From RUG563 sp045590215 (GTDB lineage Bacteria; Bacillota; Clostridia; Christensenellales; Aristaeellaceae): DNA of 64,000 bases. The position numbers and the translations under genes are program-made. Of this stretch, positions 41,688 through 49,406 are shown piece after piece. The DNA is taken from assembly GCA_045590215.1 (NCBI GenBank), contig JAZNQO010000001.1:1-64000 (forward strand), in the 5' to 3' direction. The notes beneath the pieces were generated by a model that worked only from the letters and a program-made list of their open reading frames with translations, did no database searches and was not told the origin of the DNA. Numbering within the stretch: the first letter of the stretch is position 1; every line of letters begins with the position of its first letter.

Positions 41688-43442
41688 ATGGATTGGTTAT
41701 TCAAAGTATTGACCATGTTTGGCGGCCTGTGCCTGTTCCTGTTTGGTATGAGCGTGATGGGTGACGGCCTTGAACGCCGTGCCGGCAGCAGCCTGCGCTC
41801 CATCCTGAGCAAGCTGACGGAAAGTAAGGTTGCCGGTTTTCTGACGGGTCTTGGTGTAACGGCGGTGATTCAGTCCTCTTCTGCCACTACGGTTATGGTG
41901 GTTGGTTTTGTCAATTCCAGTATGATGACGCTCAAGCAGGCCATCAACGTGATTATCGGTGCCAATGTGGGCACCACTGTTACCGGCTGGCTGGTAGCCA
42001 TGACGGATATCGACGGCGGTACCAGCTTTGCGCTGCAGCTGCTCAAACCTGACACATGGACGCCCATACTGGCACTGATTGGTATCATTTGCTATATGTT
42101 CTGCAAGAACGCCAAGAAAAAGGACACCGGTACCATTCTGTTGGGCTTTGCCACGCTCATGGCCGGTATGGATATGATGTCCAATTCCGTTGGTTTCTTG
42201 GAAGAAATGGATTGGTTCCGTGATTTGTTCTTGGCTTTCAATCATAATCCGGCACTTGGCTTGTTAGCTGGTGCTGTGCTGACGGGCATCATTCAGTCTT
42301 CGTCTGCTTCTGTGGGTATCATTCAGGCTTTGACGGTAACCGGTGCCATTTCTAACGGTGCTGCCATCCCCTTGCTCATGGGCACCGGCATCGGTACTTG
42401 TGTGACGGCTATGCTCTCTGCTATCGGTGCCAAGCCGGAAGCTCGCCGGGCTGCTGTAGCACATTTGCTGTTTAACATTGTTGGTTCTGTCATTCTGCTG
42501 CCCTTCTTCTGGATTGTGAAGGAATTGGTGGAAATTCCCTTCCTGAATGCGCCGGCTAATATGATTACGGTTGCCATTATCAATACTGCATTCAAAATTG
42601 TTATTACGGCCATTCTGCTGCCCTTCTCCGGCTATCTGGAAAAGCTGGTGTGCCGTTTGGTGAAGGACAGCAAAACCGCCGAAAAGAAAGTGGAGCTGGA
42701 CGAGCGTTTGCTGGCTACGCCTCCCGTTGCCTTGCAGCAGTGCGGCAACGTGATCCGGGATATGGCCGTCGTTTCCATCCGGGCATTCAAAAACGGTCTG
42801 CGTGCTTTGAATGATCCTTCCGAAGAATTGGCCAGGAGCATCCGGGAAGACGAAAACCTGTCCGACCATTATGAGGACGTGCTGGGGACCTTCCTCATTC
42901 GCCTCAGTGCTGAACGCATGAGCCAGCAGGACAGCGAAGAAGCCACCAAGTTCCTCAAAGTCATCGGCGATTTTGAACGCATTTCTGACCATGCCGTGAA
43001 CATTTTGGAATCCGCTGAAGAAATGCGGGATAAGAAGCTGGCTATGACCGAACAGGCTTCCCGCGAATTTGCTACCTTCTCCGCTGCTGTGGAAGAAATT
43101 CTGGATAACAGCCTGAAAGCCTTTGTGGAAAACGATGTGGCCATGGCGTTCAATATCGAGCCCTTGGAGCAGGTGATTGACAAGATGCGGGATAAGCTGC
43201 GCAATCGCCATATCAAGCGTATGCAGCAGGGCGAATGCAGCATCGGCATGGGCTTTATCTGGAGCGATCTGCTCTCCAATCTGGAGCGCACCTCCGACCA
43301 TTGCTCCAATATCGCCGGCTGTGTGATCGATACCGCCCATCATAACCTGAACGTCCACGAAGAACTGCAAGCCGTGCGCACCGGCAACGCCCAGTTTAAC
43401 GAGCTTTACAAAGCCTATAAAGAAAAATACGCTTTGCAATAA
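41688..43442 (+). CDS. Na+/phosphate cotransporter with PhoU-like domain
   Basis: 584 aa. Two inverted NptA/SLC34-type repeats, each with the QSSSA motif (VIQSSSATTVMV near 61; IIQSSSASVGII near 206), about eight membrane helices to residue 320, and a PhoU-like helical C-terminus (about 345-560, IRDMAVVSIRAFKNG ... DLLSNLERTSDHCSNIAG). Imports phosphate driven by sodium, with the PhoU part as regulator. Follows the PhoP/PhoR-like genes in the same sense. Confidence 0.92.
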   Translation: MDWLFKVLTMFGGLCLFLFGMSVMGDGLERRAGSSLRSILSKLTESKVAGFLTGLGVTAVIQSSSATTVMVVGFVNSSMMTLKQAINVIIGANVGTTVTGWLVAMTDIDGGTSFALQLLKPDTWTPILALIGIICYMFCKNAKKKDTGTILLGFATLMAGMDMMSNSVGFLEEMDWFRDLFLAFNHNPALGLLAGAVLTGIIQSSSASVGIIQALTVTGAISNGAAIPLLMGTGIGTCVTAMLSAIGAKPEARRAAVAHLLFNIVGSVILLPFFWIVKELVEIPFLNAPANMITVAIINTAFKIVITAILLPFSGYLEKLVCRLVKDSKTAEKKVELDERLLATPPVALQQCGNVIRDMAVVSIRAFKNGLRALNDPSEELARSIREDENLSDHYEDVLGTFLIRLSAERMSQQDSEEATKFLKVIGDFERISDHAVNILESAEEMRDKKLAMTEQASREFATFSAAVEEILDNSLKAFVENDVAMAFNIEPLEQVIDKMRDKLRNRHIKRMQQGECSIGMGFIWSDLLSNLERTSDHCSNIAGCVIDTAHHNLNVHEELQAVRTGNAQFNELYKAYKEKYALQ

Positions 43443-43451
43443 AACAAAGCA

Positions 43452-43480
43452 AAAAAGCTGCCCATCCGGGCAGCTTTTTT
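43452..43480. terminator. Bidirectional terminator
   Basis: Stem AAAAAGCTGCCC / GGGCAGCTTTTT, 4-nt loop, between convergent Na/Pi and PfkB genes. Confidence 0.88.
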
Positions 43481-43500
43481 CATTTCTTATCTGATAGATT

Positions 43501-44403
43501 TTATTTGGCCATGATTGCCTGCACTTCCTGCAAAGTGGGCGGGTTCAGGGGCAGGGGAAACCGGGAAACGGCAATGGCGGAGCAGGCGGAGGCAAAGCGC
43601 ACCATTTCATCATCGCTCATGCCGTGCAGCAGGGCGTAAATGCAGCCTGCCTTGAACGTGTCCCCGGCACCCAGGGTGCTCTTCACTTCTACGGAGAAGG
43701 GCTTCATTTGCTTCATGGGCTGGCCTTTTCTGCCGTAGAGCATTTCTTTTTCGCCCCTTGTGATAATCACAAGGCCGTCAGTGTTTTCCGTCATCAGGCG
43801 ATAGATTTCTTCCATGCTGATACCGTCTGCGATATATTGGGCAGTGCATTCCTTGGAAACCACGTTCACGGCGGCGTGGCGATGGAGGTATGAATCGTGC
43901 CGGGAATCAATGGTCACAAAGGGCTTATGATGTTTCACGCAAAGCTCGGCTGCGGCTTGGGTGGCTTCGAGGAAGAAGGGGTCAATGCCGGCTACGGTGC
44001 AGCCGATGATATCTTCTTCCTTGGGCATGCTCCAACGGCGTTTGGCTCCCGGCTGATAGAGGGCAGCAAACATGCCAAGGGGCGTTCTGGTGAGGCCGGA
44101 GATAATCACATAATCCATCAGTCCCTGATAATCCGGGTCGAAATACAGGGAGGAAAGATCCACCGGCTTATCGGCATAAAAGCCTTTCAGCAGGGGAGCC
44201 ACTTCCGTACCGATATGGGTGCCGTCCATTTTCACGCTGACGCCCAGGGAAGCCAATACCGTAGCGGCTGTGCCCGTTTCGCCGCCGGGCAGGAAGTATT
44301 TTTCTTTGATTTCGGAATATTCGTCCGGTTCCGGGAAGCCCCCGGCCAGCTTGAAAGAATGGGTGCCCAGCACCTGACCGTGCATATAAACCTTGTAATC
44401 CAT
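43501..44403 (-). CDS. PfkB family carbohydrate kinase
   Basis: 300 aa, ribokinase-like fold. Signature 1 region GGETGTAATVLASLGV near 40-55 and signature 2 STLGAGDTFKAGCIYALL (catalytic D in GAGD) near 240. Phosphorylates a sugar or nucleoside; the substrate is not evident. Downstream of the TetR gene by 21 bp, so the regulator probably controls it. Confidence 0.88.
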   Translation of the reverse strand: MDYKVYMHGQVLGTHSFKLAGGFPEPDEYSEIKEKYFLPGGETGTAATVLASLGVSVKMDGTHIGTEVAPLLKGFYADKPVDLSSLYFDPDYQGLMDYVIISGLTRTPLGMFAALYQPGAKRRWSMPKEEDIIGCTVAGIDPFFLEATQAAAELCVKHHKPFVTIDSRHDSYLHRHAAVNVVSKECTAQYIADGISMEEIYRLMTENTDGLVIITRGEKEMLYGRKGQPMKQMKPFSVEVKSTLGAGDTFKAGCIYALLHGMSDDEMVRFASACSAIAVSRFPLPLNPPTLQEVQAIMAK

Positions 44404-44424
44404 TTAGACGCCTCCATTTAATGA

Positions 44425-45069
44425 TTATCGCTTCAAATTCATGTAGTCTTCCACGCTGCCGGGAAGAGAAACATCCTGACCGGGGACAATCTGCGTTCTT
44501 TCATCCTTGGGTGCGTGCAGGGCGATCAGCAGCCCCCGGCAAAGAACGCCTAATTTTCCGGCAATTTCTGTTTGGGTGAAATGCACGGCTTCGCTGGCGC
44601 ACAGGGCGGCAAGGCCGTGGGCATACAGCCACATATTCTGATACAGCCAGTCTGCCTGCTCCGGGGTTAAATGGAATGTGGTCATCAGGGTTTCACGCAC
44701 CACCGGCAGATGGCCTTCCATGTCCAGAAAGCGCAGCAGGCTTTGCTGGCGGCTTTTGCCCATGAACAAAAGCCTGAACAGGCTGGGCTCCTCTGCTGCA
44801 AAGCGGATGTATTCCATGGCATAGCCCTTGAAGGCAGGGGTCATGGCAAGCCCACGATCGGCATAGGCGTTATAGAGCTGCTTTGCCCGCAAGGTGGCGG
44901 CGGTGCGAAGGTCTTCCAACGTATTGAAATAGGTGAAGACGGGACGGGTGGAGGTATGAAGCCGGCGGGCAATTTCCTGGGCTGTGATATTTTCCACGCA
45001 GCTGTCCCTTATAATATCCACTGCTGTATCAACGATTTGTTCTTTGGTATATTTGGGTTTTGGAGCCAT
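44425..45069 (-). CDS. TetR family transcriptional regulator
   Basis: 214 aa. N-terminal HTH (YTKEQIVDTAVDIIRDSCVENITAQEIARRLHTSTRPVFTYFNTLEDL) is of the TetR type; the C-terminal 150 residues are helical and resemble TetR_C WHG-like domains (PSLFRLLFMGKS, NMWLYAHGLAALCAS). ATG at 45069 has AAAGGA 8 nt upstream; the longer frame would run over the promoter. Likely represses its own operon with the PfkB kinase. Confidence 0.88.
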   Translation of the reverse strand: MAPKPKYTKEQIVDTAVDIIRDSCVENITAQEIARRLHTSTRPVFTYFNTLEDLRTAATLRAKQLYNAYADRGLAMTPAFKGYAMEYIRFAAEEPSLFRLLFMGKSRQQSLLRFLDMEGHLPVVRETLMTTFHLTPEQADWLYQNMWLYAHGLAALCASEAVHFTQTEIAGKLGVLCRGLLIALHAPKDERTQIVPGQDVSLPGSVEDYMNLKR

Positions 45070-45102
45070 GGGAATCATCCTTTCGGAAAACGCAATAAAC
45101 GA

Positions 45103-45122
45103 TGCGCAACGACTATTGTGCA
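45103..45122. promoter_or_regulatory. Candidate TetR operator
   Basis: Inverted repeat TGCGCAA-CGACTA-TTGTGCA (one mismatch) directly after the -10 box of the TetR promoter, at the expected transcription start. Confidence 0.5.
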
Positions 45123-45125
45123 ATG

Positions 45126-45154
45126 AGTATAGCATGGGCAGGGCAGGAAGTCAA
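45126..45154 (-). promoter_or_regulatory. Sigma-A promoter of tetR-pfkB operon
   Basis: Minus strand TTGACT (45154-45149), 17 bp, TATACT (45131-45126). Confidence 0.75.
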
Positions 45155-45194
45155 CGGGGAAAATTGCATACAATGCGGCATGGGATGGACTGCA

Positions 45195-45221
45195 TGAAAA
45201 AAAGCCGCATGGAAGCGGCTT
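45195..45221 (-). terminator. Terminator of degV gene 2
   Basis: Minus-strand stem AAGCCGC / GCGGCTT with TTTTTTT after it. Confidence 0.8.
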
Positions 45222-45248
45222 GCATTGATATATAGCAGAAAACGAAAA

Positions 45249-46136
45249 TCAGTCTTTTCTCTCGTCGCCCCAGAAGAAGAGGGCTACGGTACCGGGGCCG
45301 GTATGGCTGCCGATGGTGGTGCCGATGTTATTGATGAGCACATGGCCGTCGAGGTTGCGGAAGGTGCCCTCGACGAGATCAGCCACAGCCTTGGCATCGT
45401 CATAGCAATCGGAGTGGCAGATGTAGCACTTGCCGCTATAGTTGATGCCGTTTTGGGCGTGCTGTTCCATCATTTCCACGATGCGGAAGATGACCTTTTT
45501 CTTGGTGCGGATTTTTTCACGGGGGACGAGCTTGCCTTCGTTGCTGACGTTCAGCAGGGGACAGATTTTCAGCATGGAGCCGATGAAGCCGCTGGTTTTG
45601 GAAATGCGGCCGCCCTTGACGTAGAAGGTGAGGTCTGTGGAGAAAAACCAGTGATGCAATTGCAGGCGGTTATCTTCAATCCAGCGGAACAATTCTTCAA
45701 TGGACAGCCCTTCATCCCGCTTATCGCAGATGGCATCCATAAGCAGGCCATAGCCGGAGGCAGCAGCCAGCGAGTCCACCACATAAATCTTCCGTTCGGG
45801 GTATTTTTCGCTCAATTCCATCTGCGCCATATGGGCACTGCCGCAGGAGCCGGAAAGGCCGCTGGATAAACTGACGTGCAGGATATCCTTGCCTGCTTCC
45901 AGGAAGGGCGTGAAATATTGCACATATTCGTCTTTATTGACCTGGCTGGTCTTGGTTTCGGCCCCGTCACGCATGGCCTGATAAAAATCCGGGAAGGGAA
46001 AGCTCTGACCCAGATCGTCGTTATACGTTTGACCGTTCAGGGAGAAATGAAAGGGGATGTAGTGCATATTGCGGTTAGCAAAATGCTCGGCACTCAAATC
46101 GGCAGTGGAGCAGCAGCTGATGATATAATCGCTCAT
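45249..46136 (-). CDS. DegV family fatty-acid-binding protein (second paralogue)
   Basis: 295 aa. DegV blocks: ISCCSTADL, ETKTSQVNKDEYVQYF, SSGLSGSCGSA, YVVDSLAAASGYGLL, YVKGGRISKTSGFIGSMLKICPLL and IGTTIGSHTGPGTVALFFWG. Differs clearly from the first copy (9038-9919), so it may prefer other acyl chains. ATG with GGAG upstream; monocistronic, with an inverted repeat in its leader. Confidence 0.88.
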   Translation of the reverse strand: MSDYIISCCSTADLSAEHFANRNMHYIPFHFSLNGQTYNDDLGQSFPFPDFYQAMRDGAETKTSQVNKDEYVQYFTPFLEAGKDILHVSLSSGLSGSCGSAHMAQMELSEKYPERKIYVVDSLAAASGYGLLMDAICDKRDEGLSIEELFRWIEDNRLQLHHWFFSTDLTFYVKGGRISKTSGFIGSMLKICPLLNVSNEGKLVPREKIRTKKKVIFRIVEMMEQHAQNGINYSGKCYICHSDCYDDAKAVADLVEGTFRNLDGHVLINNIGTTIGSHTGPGTVALFFWGDERKD

Positions 46137-46159
46137 GGAGGTCTCCTTTATTGGAAATT

Positions 46160-46186
46160 TTTGTGTCCTCGGTTAAAGGACACAAA
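46160..46186. promoter_or_regulatory. Perfect inverted repeat in the degV-2 leader
   Basis: Arms TTTGTGTCCT and AGGACACAAA (10 bp, no mismatch) with a 7-nt loop, just downstream of the predicted transcription start. No T-run follows, so operator or leader hairpin rather than terminator. Confidence 0.6.
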
Positions 46187-46194
46187 CTGGATGT

Positions 46195-46223
46195 ATTTTA
46201 GCATTTTTTCATAATGTTGGCAA
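46195..46223 (-). promoter_or_regulatory. Sigma-A promoter of degV gene 2
   Basis: Minus strand TTGCCA (46223-46218), 17 bp, TAAAAT (46200-46195). Confidence 0.7.
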
Positions 46224-46293
46224 GCATGAGGCAGGAAAAATGCCCTCTACGCTTCTTTCTTTTGCACTCTACGGACAGTAGAATAGGGGAAAA

Positions 46294-46974
46294 TCAATCT
46301 CTGTGGCGGTTGAGAAGGGCCAAAAGACGCATCAATTGCAAAAGAGCCGAAACGAAAGAAGCCACATAAGTAAGGGCAGCAGCGTTCAACACTTTCTTTA
46401 CGCCTGCTTCTTCTTCCTGCGTCAGAAAGCCGCCGCTGTTGAGCATGGCCACCGCCCGGCGGCTGGCATCAAATTCCACCGGCAGCGTCACCAAGGAGAA
46501 AAGCACCACGGCCGCAAAGGCGATGACGCCGGCATACATCAAGGACTCAAAGGAAAAAAGAATACCGGCCAGAAAAATGGGCCAAGAGAGATTGGAGCCG
46601 ATATTCACCACCGGCACCATTACAGAGCGCAGGGACAGGAAGGGATAATTCTGCGCCTTTTGCAGGGCATGGCCTGCCTCGTGGGCGGCAATGCCAAGCG
46701 CAGCGATGCTGGAAGAATGATAAACCCCTTCGGACAGGCGCAGGGTGTTGCTGGAGGGGTCATAGTGGTCGGTCAGCTGTCCGGAAACGGGAGCAATTAC
46801 CACATCTGCGGCACCGTTTTGGTTCAAAAGCTGGCGGACGGCCTGATGGGCACTGACGCCGCTGCGAGTTGCTATTTTGCTGTATTTGCTGTAAGCATTT
46901 TTCACCCTTGCCTGCGCCCATAAGCCCAGCAACAGGCCGGGAATGACCCAAAGAAAGGTGGAATCAAAATACAT
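46294..46974 (-). CDS. yugP: YugP-type zinc metallopeptidase, membrane-bound
   Basis: 226 aa, the usual length. N-terminal membrane helix, then the peptidase motif HEAGH at 98-102 within GIAAHEAGHALQKA, and three further hydrophobic segments (VMVPVVNIGSNLSWPIFLAGILFSF; YAGVIAFAAVVLFSLVTLPVEFDASRRA). DUF2308/YugP family, peptidase of unknown target. ATG at 46974 has GGAG upstream; the frame before it is not coding. TATAAT on the minus strand at 47025-47020 is a likely -10 box. Confidence 0.9.
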   Translation of the reverse strand: MYFDSTFLWVIPGLLLGLWAQARVKNAYSKYSKIATRSGVSAHQAVRQLLNQNGAADVVIAPVSGQLTDHYDPSSNTLRLSEGVYHSSSIAALGIAAHEAGHALQKAQNYPFLSLRSVMVPVVNIGSNLSWPIFLAGILFSFESLMYAGVIAFAAVVLFSLVTLPVEFDASRRAVAMLNSGGFLTQEEEAGVKKVLNAAALTYVASFVSALLQLMRLLALLNRHRD

Positions 46975-47172
46975 AAAAATTTCTCCTTTCATACATAGAA
47001 AGCGATTTCCTTCCCCTTTATTATACCACAGAATAAAAGAAAATGTACAGCGCATTCCGGCATGCACAAAGGCTTTTGGGAAAGGGGCTGATTTTATTGA
47101 CCCGTGGCGCACATCATGGCACAAAATTGAAAACCCATGCGCCGGAAAAGTGAATTATTCCCCAAATGGGCA

Positions 47173-47201
47173 TTGACATGAGAACACCCGTTTGCTATAA
47201 T
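47173..47201 (+). promoter_or_regulatory. Consensus sigma-A promoter of HTH mini-operon
   Basis: Perfect TTGACA (47173-47178), 17 bp, perfect TATAAT (47196-47201), 54 bp before the start. The only fully consensus promoter I see in the window. Confidence 0.85.
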
Positions 47202-47255
47202 CAAAGCGAATAAGAGAACAGTTGTTCGTAATCAAAACGCAGAGGAGGAAATGAA

Positions 47256-47477
47256 ATGCGGTCTCAATGTATTTATTCTCAAGTGATGGTGCAAATGTAT
47301 ATGAAAGGATGGAATATGCGGGATCTTGCGGAGGAGGCAGGGCTGAGCTATGTTTCTCTCCGGCGAAAGCTGCGGGGGGAAAGCCCGGTGATGCTGGACG
47401 AAGCTTTTTCCATCCGCAAGGCATTGCAGGTGCAGATGCCGTTGGATGCGTTATTTGAAAAGCGGGTGGCAGTTTGA
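47256..47477 (+). CDS. Small helix-turn-helix protein (Cro/C1-like)
   Basis: 73 aa. One HTH: MYMKGWNMRDLAEEAGLSYVSLRRKLRGESPVMLDEAFSIRKAL, in which NMRDLAEEAG and SYVSLRRKL are the two helices. Length and closing part (ALQVQMPLDALFEKR) match phage-style or ICE small regulators. ATG with GGAGG 8 nt upstream. Stop overlaps the possible TTG start of the next gene. Confidence 0.75.
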   Translation: MRSQCIYSQVMVQMYMKGWNMRDLAEEAGLSYVSLRRKLRGESPVMLDEAFSIRKALQVQMPLDALFEKRVAV

Positions 47478-47923
47478 CGGCGGAAAGAATGGGATATGCC
47501 CTGTCGGATGCGGGCATCCGGGCGGCGAAGGAGCTGCTTTACCGCACGGAAGAATGGGAAAATGCGGCGGCACTTTTGCATGCACGGATGGAAAAGGCTA
47601 GGCAGCGGCAGAAATTATTGGCAGCGGACGGAGCCGGAGGGCAGGAAAAAGAGCAGCTTTTGCAGGAGATGGCGGCAGGGGAAAAGGACATTTTGCTTAT
47701 TTACCGGCAGCTGCTGAAAACGGAAAAGGAAATTGAAGGGCTGATCGGGAAACTGCCGGAAGCCATTCACAGAGCCGTATTGGAACTGCATTTTCTGCAT
47801 CATCTTTCTTTTTTCGATATTGCAGAAAAGCTGCACATGGACGAGCGGCATATTTATCGGGTATATAAAAAGGCGTTGCAGGCTTTTTCCGTGGCTAAAT
47901 GTGCAGCAGAAGAAGAACAATAA
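47474..47923 (+). CDS. Sigma-region-4-like / ArpU-type regulator
   Basis: 149 aa. A helical, Glu/Lys/Gln-rich first 100 residues, then LPEAIHRAVLELHFLHHLSFFDIAEKLHMDERHIYRVYKKAL, a sigma-70 region 4-like HTH, as in phage late-gene activators of the ArpU/DUF1492 type. The TTG at 47474 overlaps the previous stop; ATG at 47489 is an alternative. No phage genes are near. Confidence 0.65.
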   Translation: MTAERMGYALSDAGIRAAKELLYRTEEWENAAALLHARMEKARQRQKLLAADGAGGQEKEQLLQEMAAGEKDILLIYRQLLKTEKEIEGLIGKLPEAIHRAVLELHFLHHLSFFDIAEKLHMDERHIYRVYKKALQAFSVAKCAAEEEQ

Positions 47924-47924
47924 A

Positions 47925-47960
47925 AAAGAGCTGTCTCGATTTTTGCGAGACAGCTCTTTT
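47925..47960. terminator. Bidirectional terminator
   Basis: 15-bp stem AAAAGAGCTGTCTCG / CGAGACAGCTCTTTT between convergent genes. Confidence 0.88.
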
Positions 47961-47965
47961 CTGTT

Positions 47966-49120
47966 TCAGGGCAGCATTTCTTCGGCCAAAGCCTTGATTT
48001 GTTGACGGCTTTCGTCGTTCAGGGCGGAGGTGATGCGCACGTTATTTTCGGCATAGAGGATATCTTTGCTGTTTTCCAGCAGCCCTTTCATGATGCGGTT
48101 GGCCATGGGAGCCCAGGAGCCGTTTTCCATCAGGCCGATTTTGCGGTTCTTATAGCCGCGCTCCGTCAGATGATGGATGAAGGTGCGCATGAAGGGGAAA
48201 ATATCGCCGTTATAGGTGGTGGTAGCCAGTACCAGATGGCTGTAGCGGAAGGCATCTTCCACCGCTTCTGCCATATCGGTGCGGGCCAGATCATGCAGGG
48301 CAATTTTTTCGCAGCCCCTGTCTTTCAGCTCTTTTGCCAGAAGCTCCACCGCTTCCTTTGTGTGGCCATAGACGGAGGTATAGGCGATGGTAACGCCCTG
48401 ATCTTCTGGGGTGTAGGAGCTCCACAGCTCATAGAGCCGGAAATATTCCTGCAAGGGCTCATGCAAAACAGGGCCATGCAGGGCGCAGATGATGCGGATA
48501 TCCAGGGCGGCAGCCTTTTTCAGCACGGCCTGCACCTGCGCGCCGTATTTGCCCACGATGCCGATGTAATACCGCCGGGCTTCACAGGCCCATTCTTCCG
48601 AAACGTCCAATGCGCCGAACTTGCCGAAGGCGTCGGCGGAAAAGAGCACCTTATCCTCTTCGTCCCAGCTCATCATCACTTCCGGCCAGTGCACCATGGG
48701 GGCCAGGATAAAATGCAGCGTATGGCGGCCCAGGGGCAGGGTATCGCCCTCTTTGATGATGATGCGCCGCTGAGCATATTCTTCCCCGAAGAAGGCTTTC
48801 ATCATGGGGAAGGCACGGGCGGAAGAAACAACCGTGGCGTTGGGATAGGTTTCAAGGAACAGGGCCACGTTTGCGGAATGATCCGGCTCCATATGATGCA
48901 CAATCAGGTAATCCGGCTGCTTTCCCTGCAGAACGCTTTCCACATTTTTCAGCCATTCTTCCCCGAAATGCTGATCCACCGCATCCATTACGGCAATTTT
49001 ATCGTCCATCAGCACATAGGAATTATAAGCCATGCCGTTTGGCACGATATACTGGCCTTCGAAAAGGTCGATTGCATGGTCGTTGACACCTACATAATGG
49101 ATATCCTTGGTGATCTGCAT
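47966..49120 (-). CDS. fprA: Flavodiiron protein (FprA)
   Basis: 384 aa. Metallo-beta-lactamase-like domain with the di-iron motif H76-x-E78-x-D80-H81 (VHHMEPDHSAN), SADAFG, ALHGP, then a flavodoxin domain (IAYTSVYGHTKEA near 255, ATTTYNGDIFPFM). Reduces O2 to water, or NO, with electrons from rubredoxin. ATG at 49120 has GGAG about 8 nt upstream. The rubredoxin gene lies 29 bp upstream in the same operon, a direct donor-acceptor pairing. Confidence 0.92.
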   Translation of the reverse strand: MQITKDIHYVGVNDHAIDLFEGQYIVPNGMAYNSYVLMDDKIAVMDAVDQHFGEEWLKNVESVLQGKQPDYLIVHHMEPDHSANVALFLETYPNATVVSSARAFPMMKAFFGEEYAQRRIIIKEGDTLPLGRHTLHFILAPMVHWPEVMMSWDEEDKVLFSADAFGKFGALDVSEEWACEARRYYIGIVGKYGAQVQAVLKKAAALDIRIICALHGPVLHEPLQEYFRLYELWSSYTPEDQGVTIAYTSVYGHTKEAVELLAKELKDRGCEKIALHDLARTDMAEAVEDAFRYSHLVLATTTYNGDIFPFMRTFIHHLTERGYKNRKIGLMENGSWAPMANRIMKGLLENSKDILYAENNVRITSALNDESRQQIKALAEEMLP

Positions 49121-49149
49121 ATGGACAACTCCTTTAAGATAATAATGAT

Positions 49150-49308
49150 TTATGCTTCGGTGAATTGTTCCTTGCCCACGCCGCACAAAGGGCAGGTGAA
49201 ATCTTCGGGCAAATCTTCAAACTTGGTTCCGGGGGCAATGCCGCCTTCGGGATAGCCCAATTCTTCGTTATATTCCCAGCCGCAAAGATCACAGGTATAG
49301 GTTTTCAT
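49150..49308 (-). CDS. Rubredoxin
   Basis: 52 aa, too short for many gene finders but complete. Iron site C6-x2-C9 (TYTCDLCGWEY) and C39-x2-C42 (DFTCPLCGVGK), with the family's YPEGGIAPGTKFEDLPEDF in between. ATG with GAGG about 9 nt upstream. Electron carrier to the FprA encoded next and possibly to the rubrerythrin-like protein at 36 kb. Confidence 0.95.
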   Translation of the reverse strand: MKTYTCDLCGWEYNEELGYPEGGIAPGTKFEDLPEDFTCPLCGVGKEQFTEA

Positions 49309-49359
49309 TCTTCAGCACCTCTTTCAAATATTGATGGCAGGATTTTTCCTGACAATGTC

Positions 49360-49387
49360 ATTATACCGCCAAATGGCCTGTTTGAAA
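49360..49387 (-). promoter_or_regulatory. Promoter of rubredoxin-fprA operon
   Basis: Minus strand TTTCAA (49387-49382), 16 bp, perfect TATAAT (49365-49360). Confidence 0.6.
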
Positions 49388-49406
49388 CAAGGGGCTGATA
49401 GATTTT

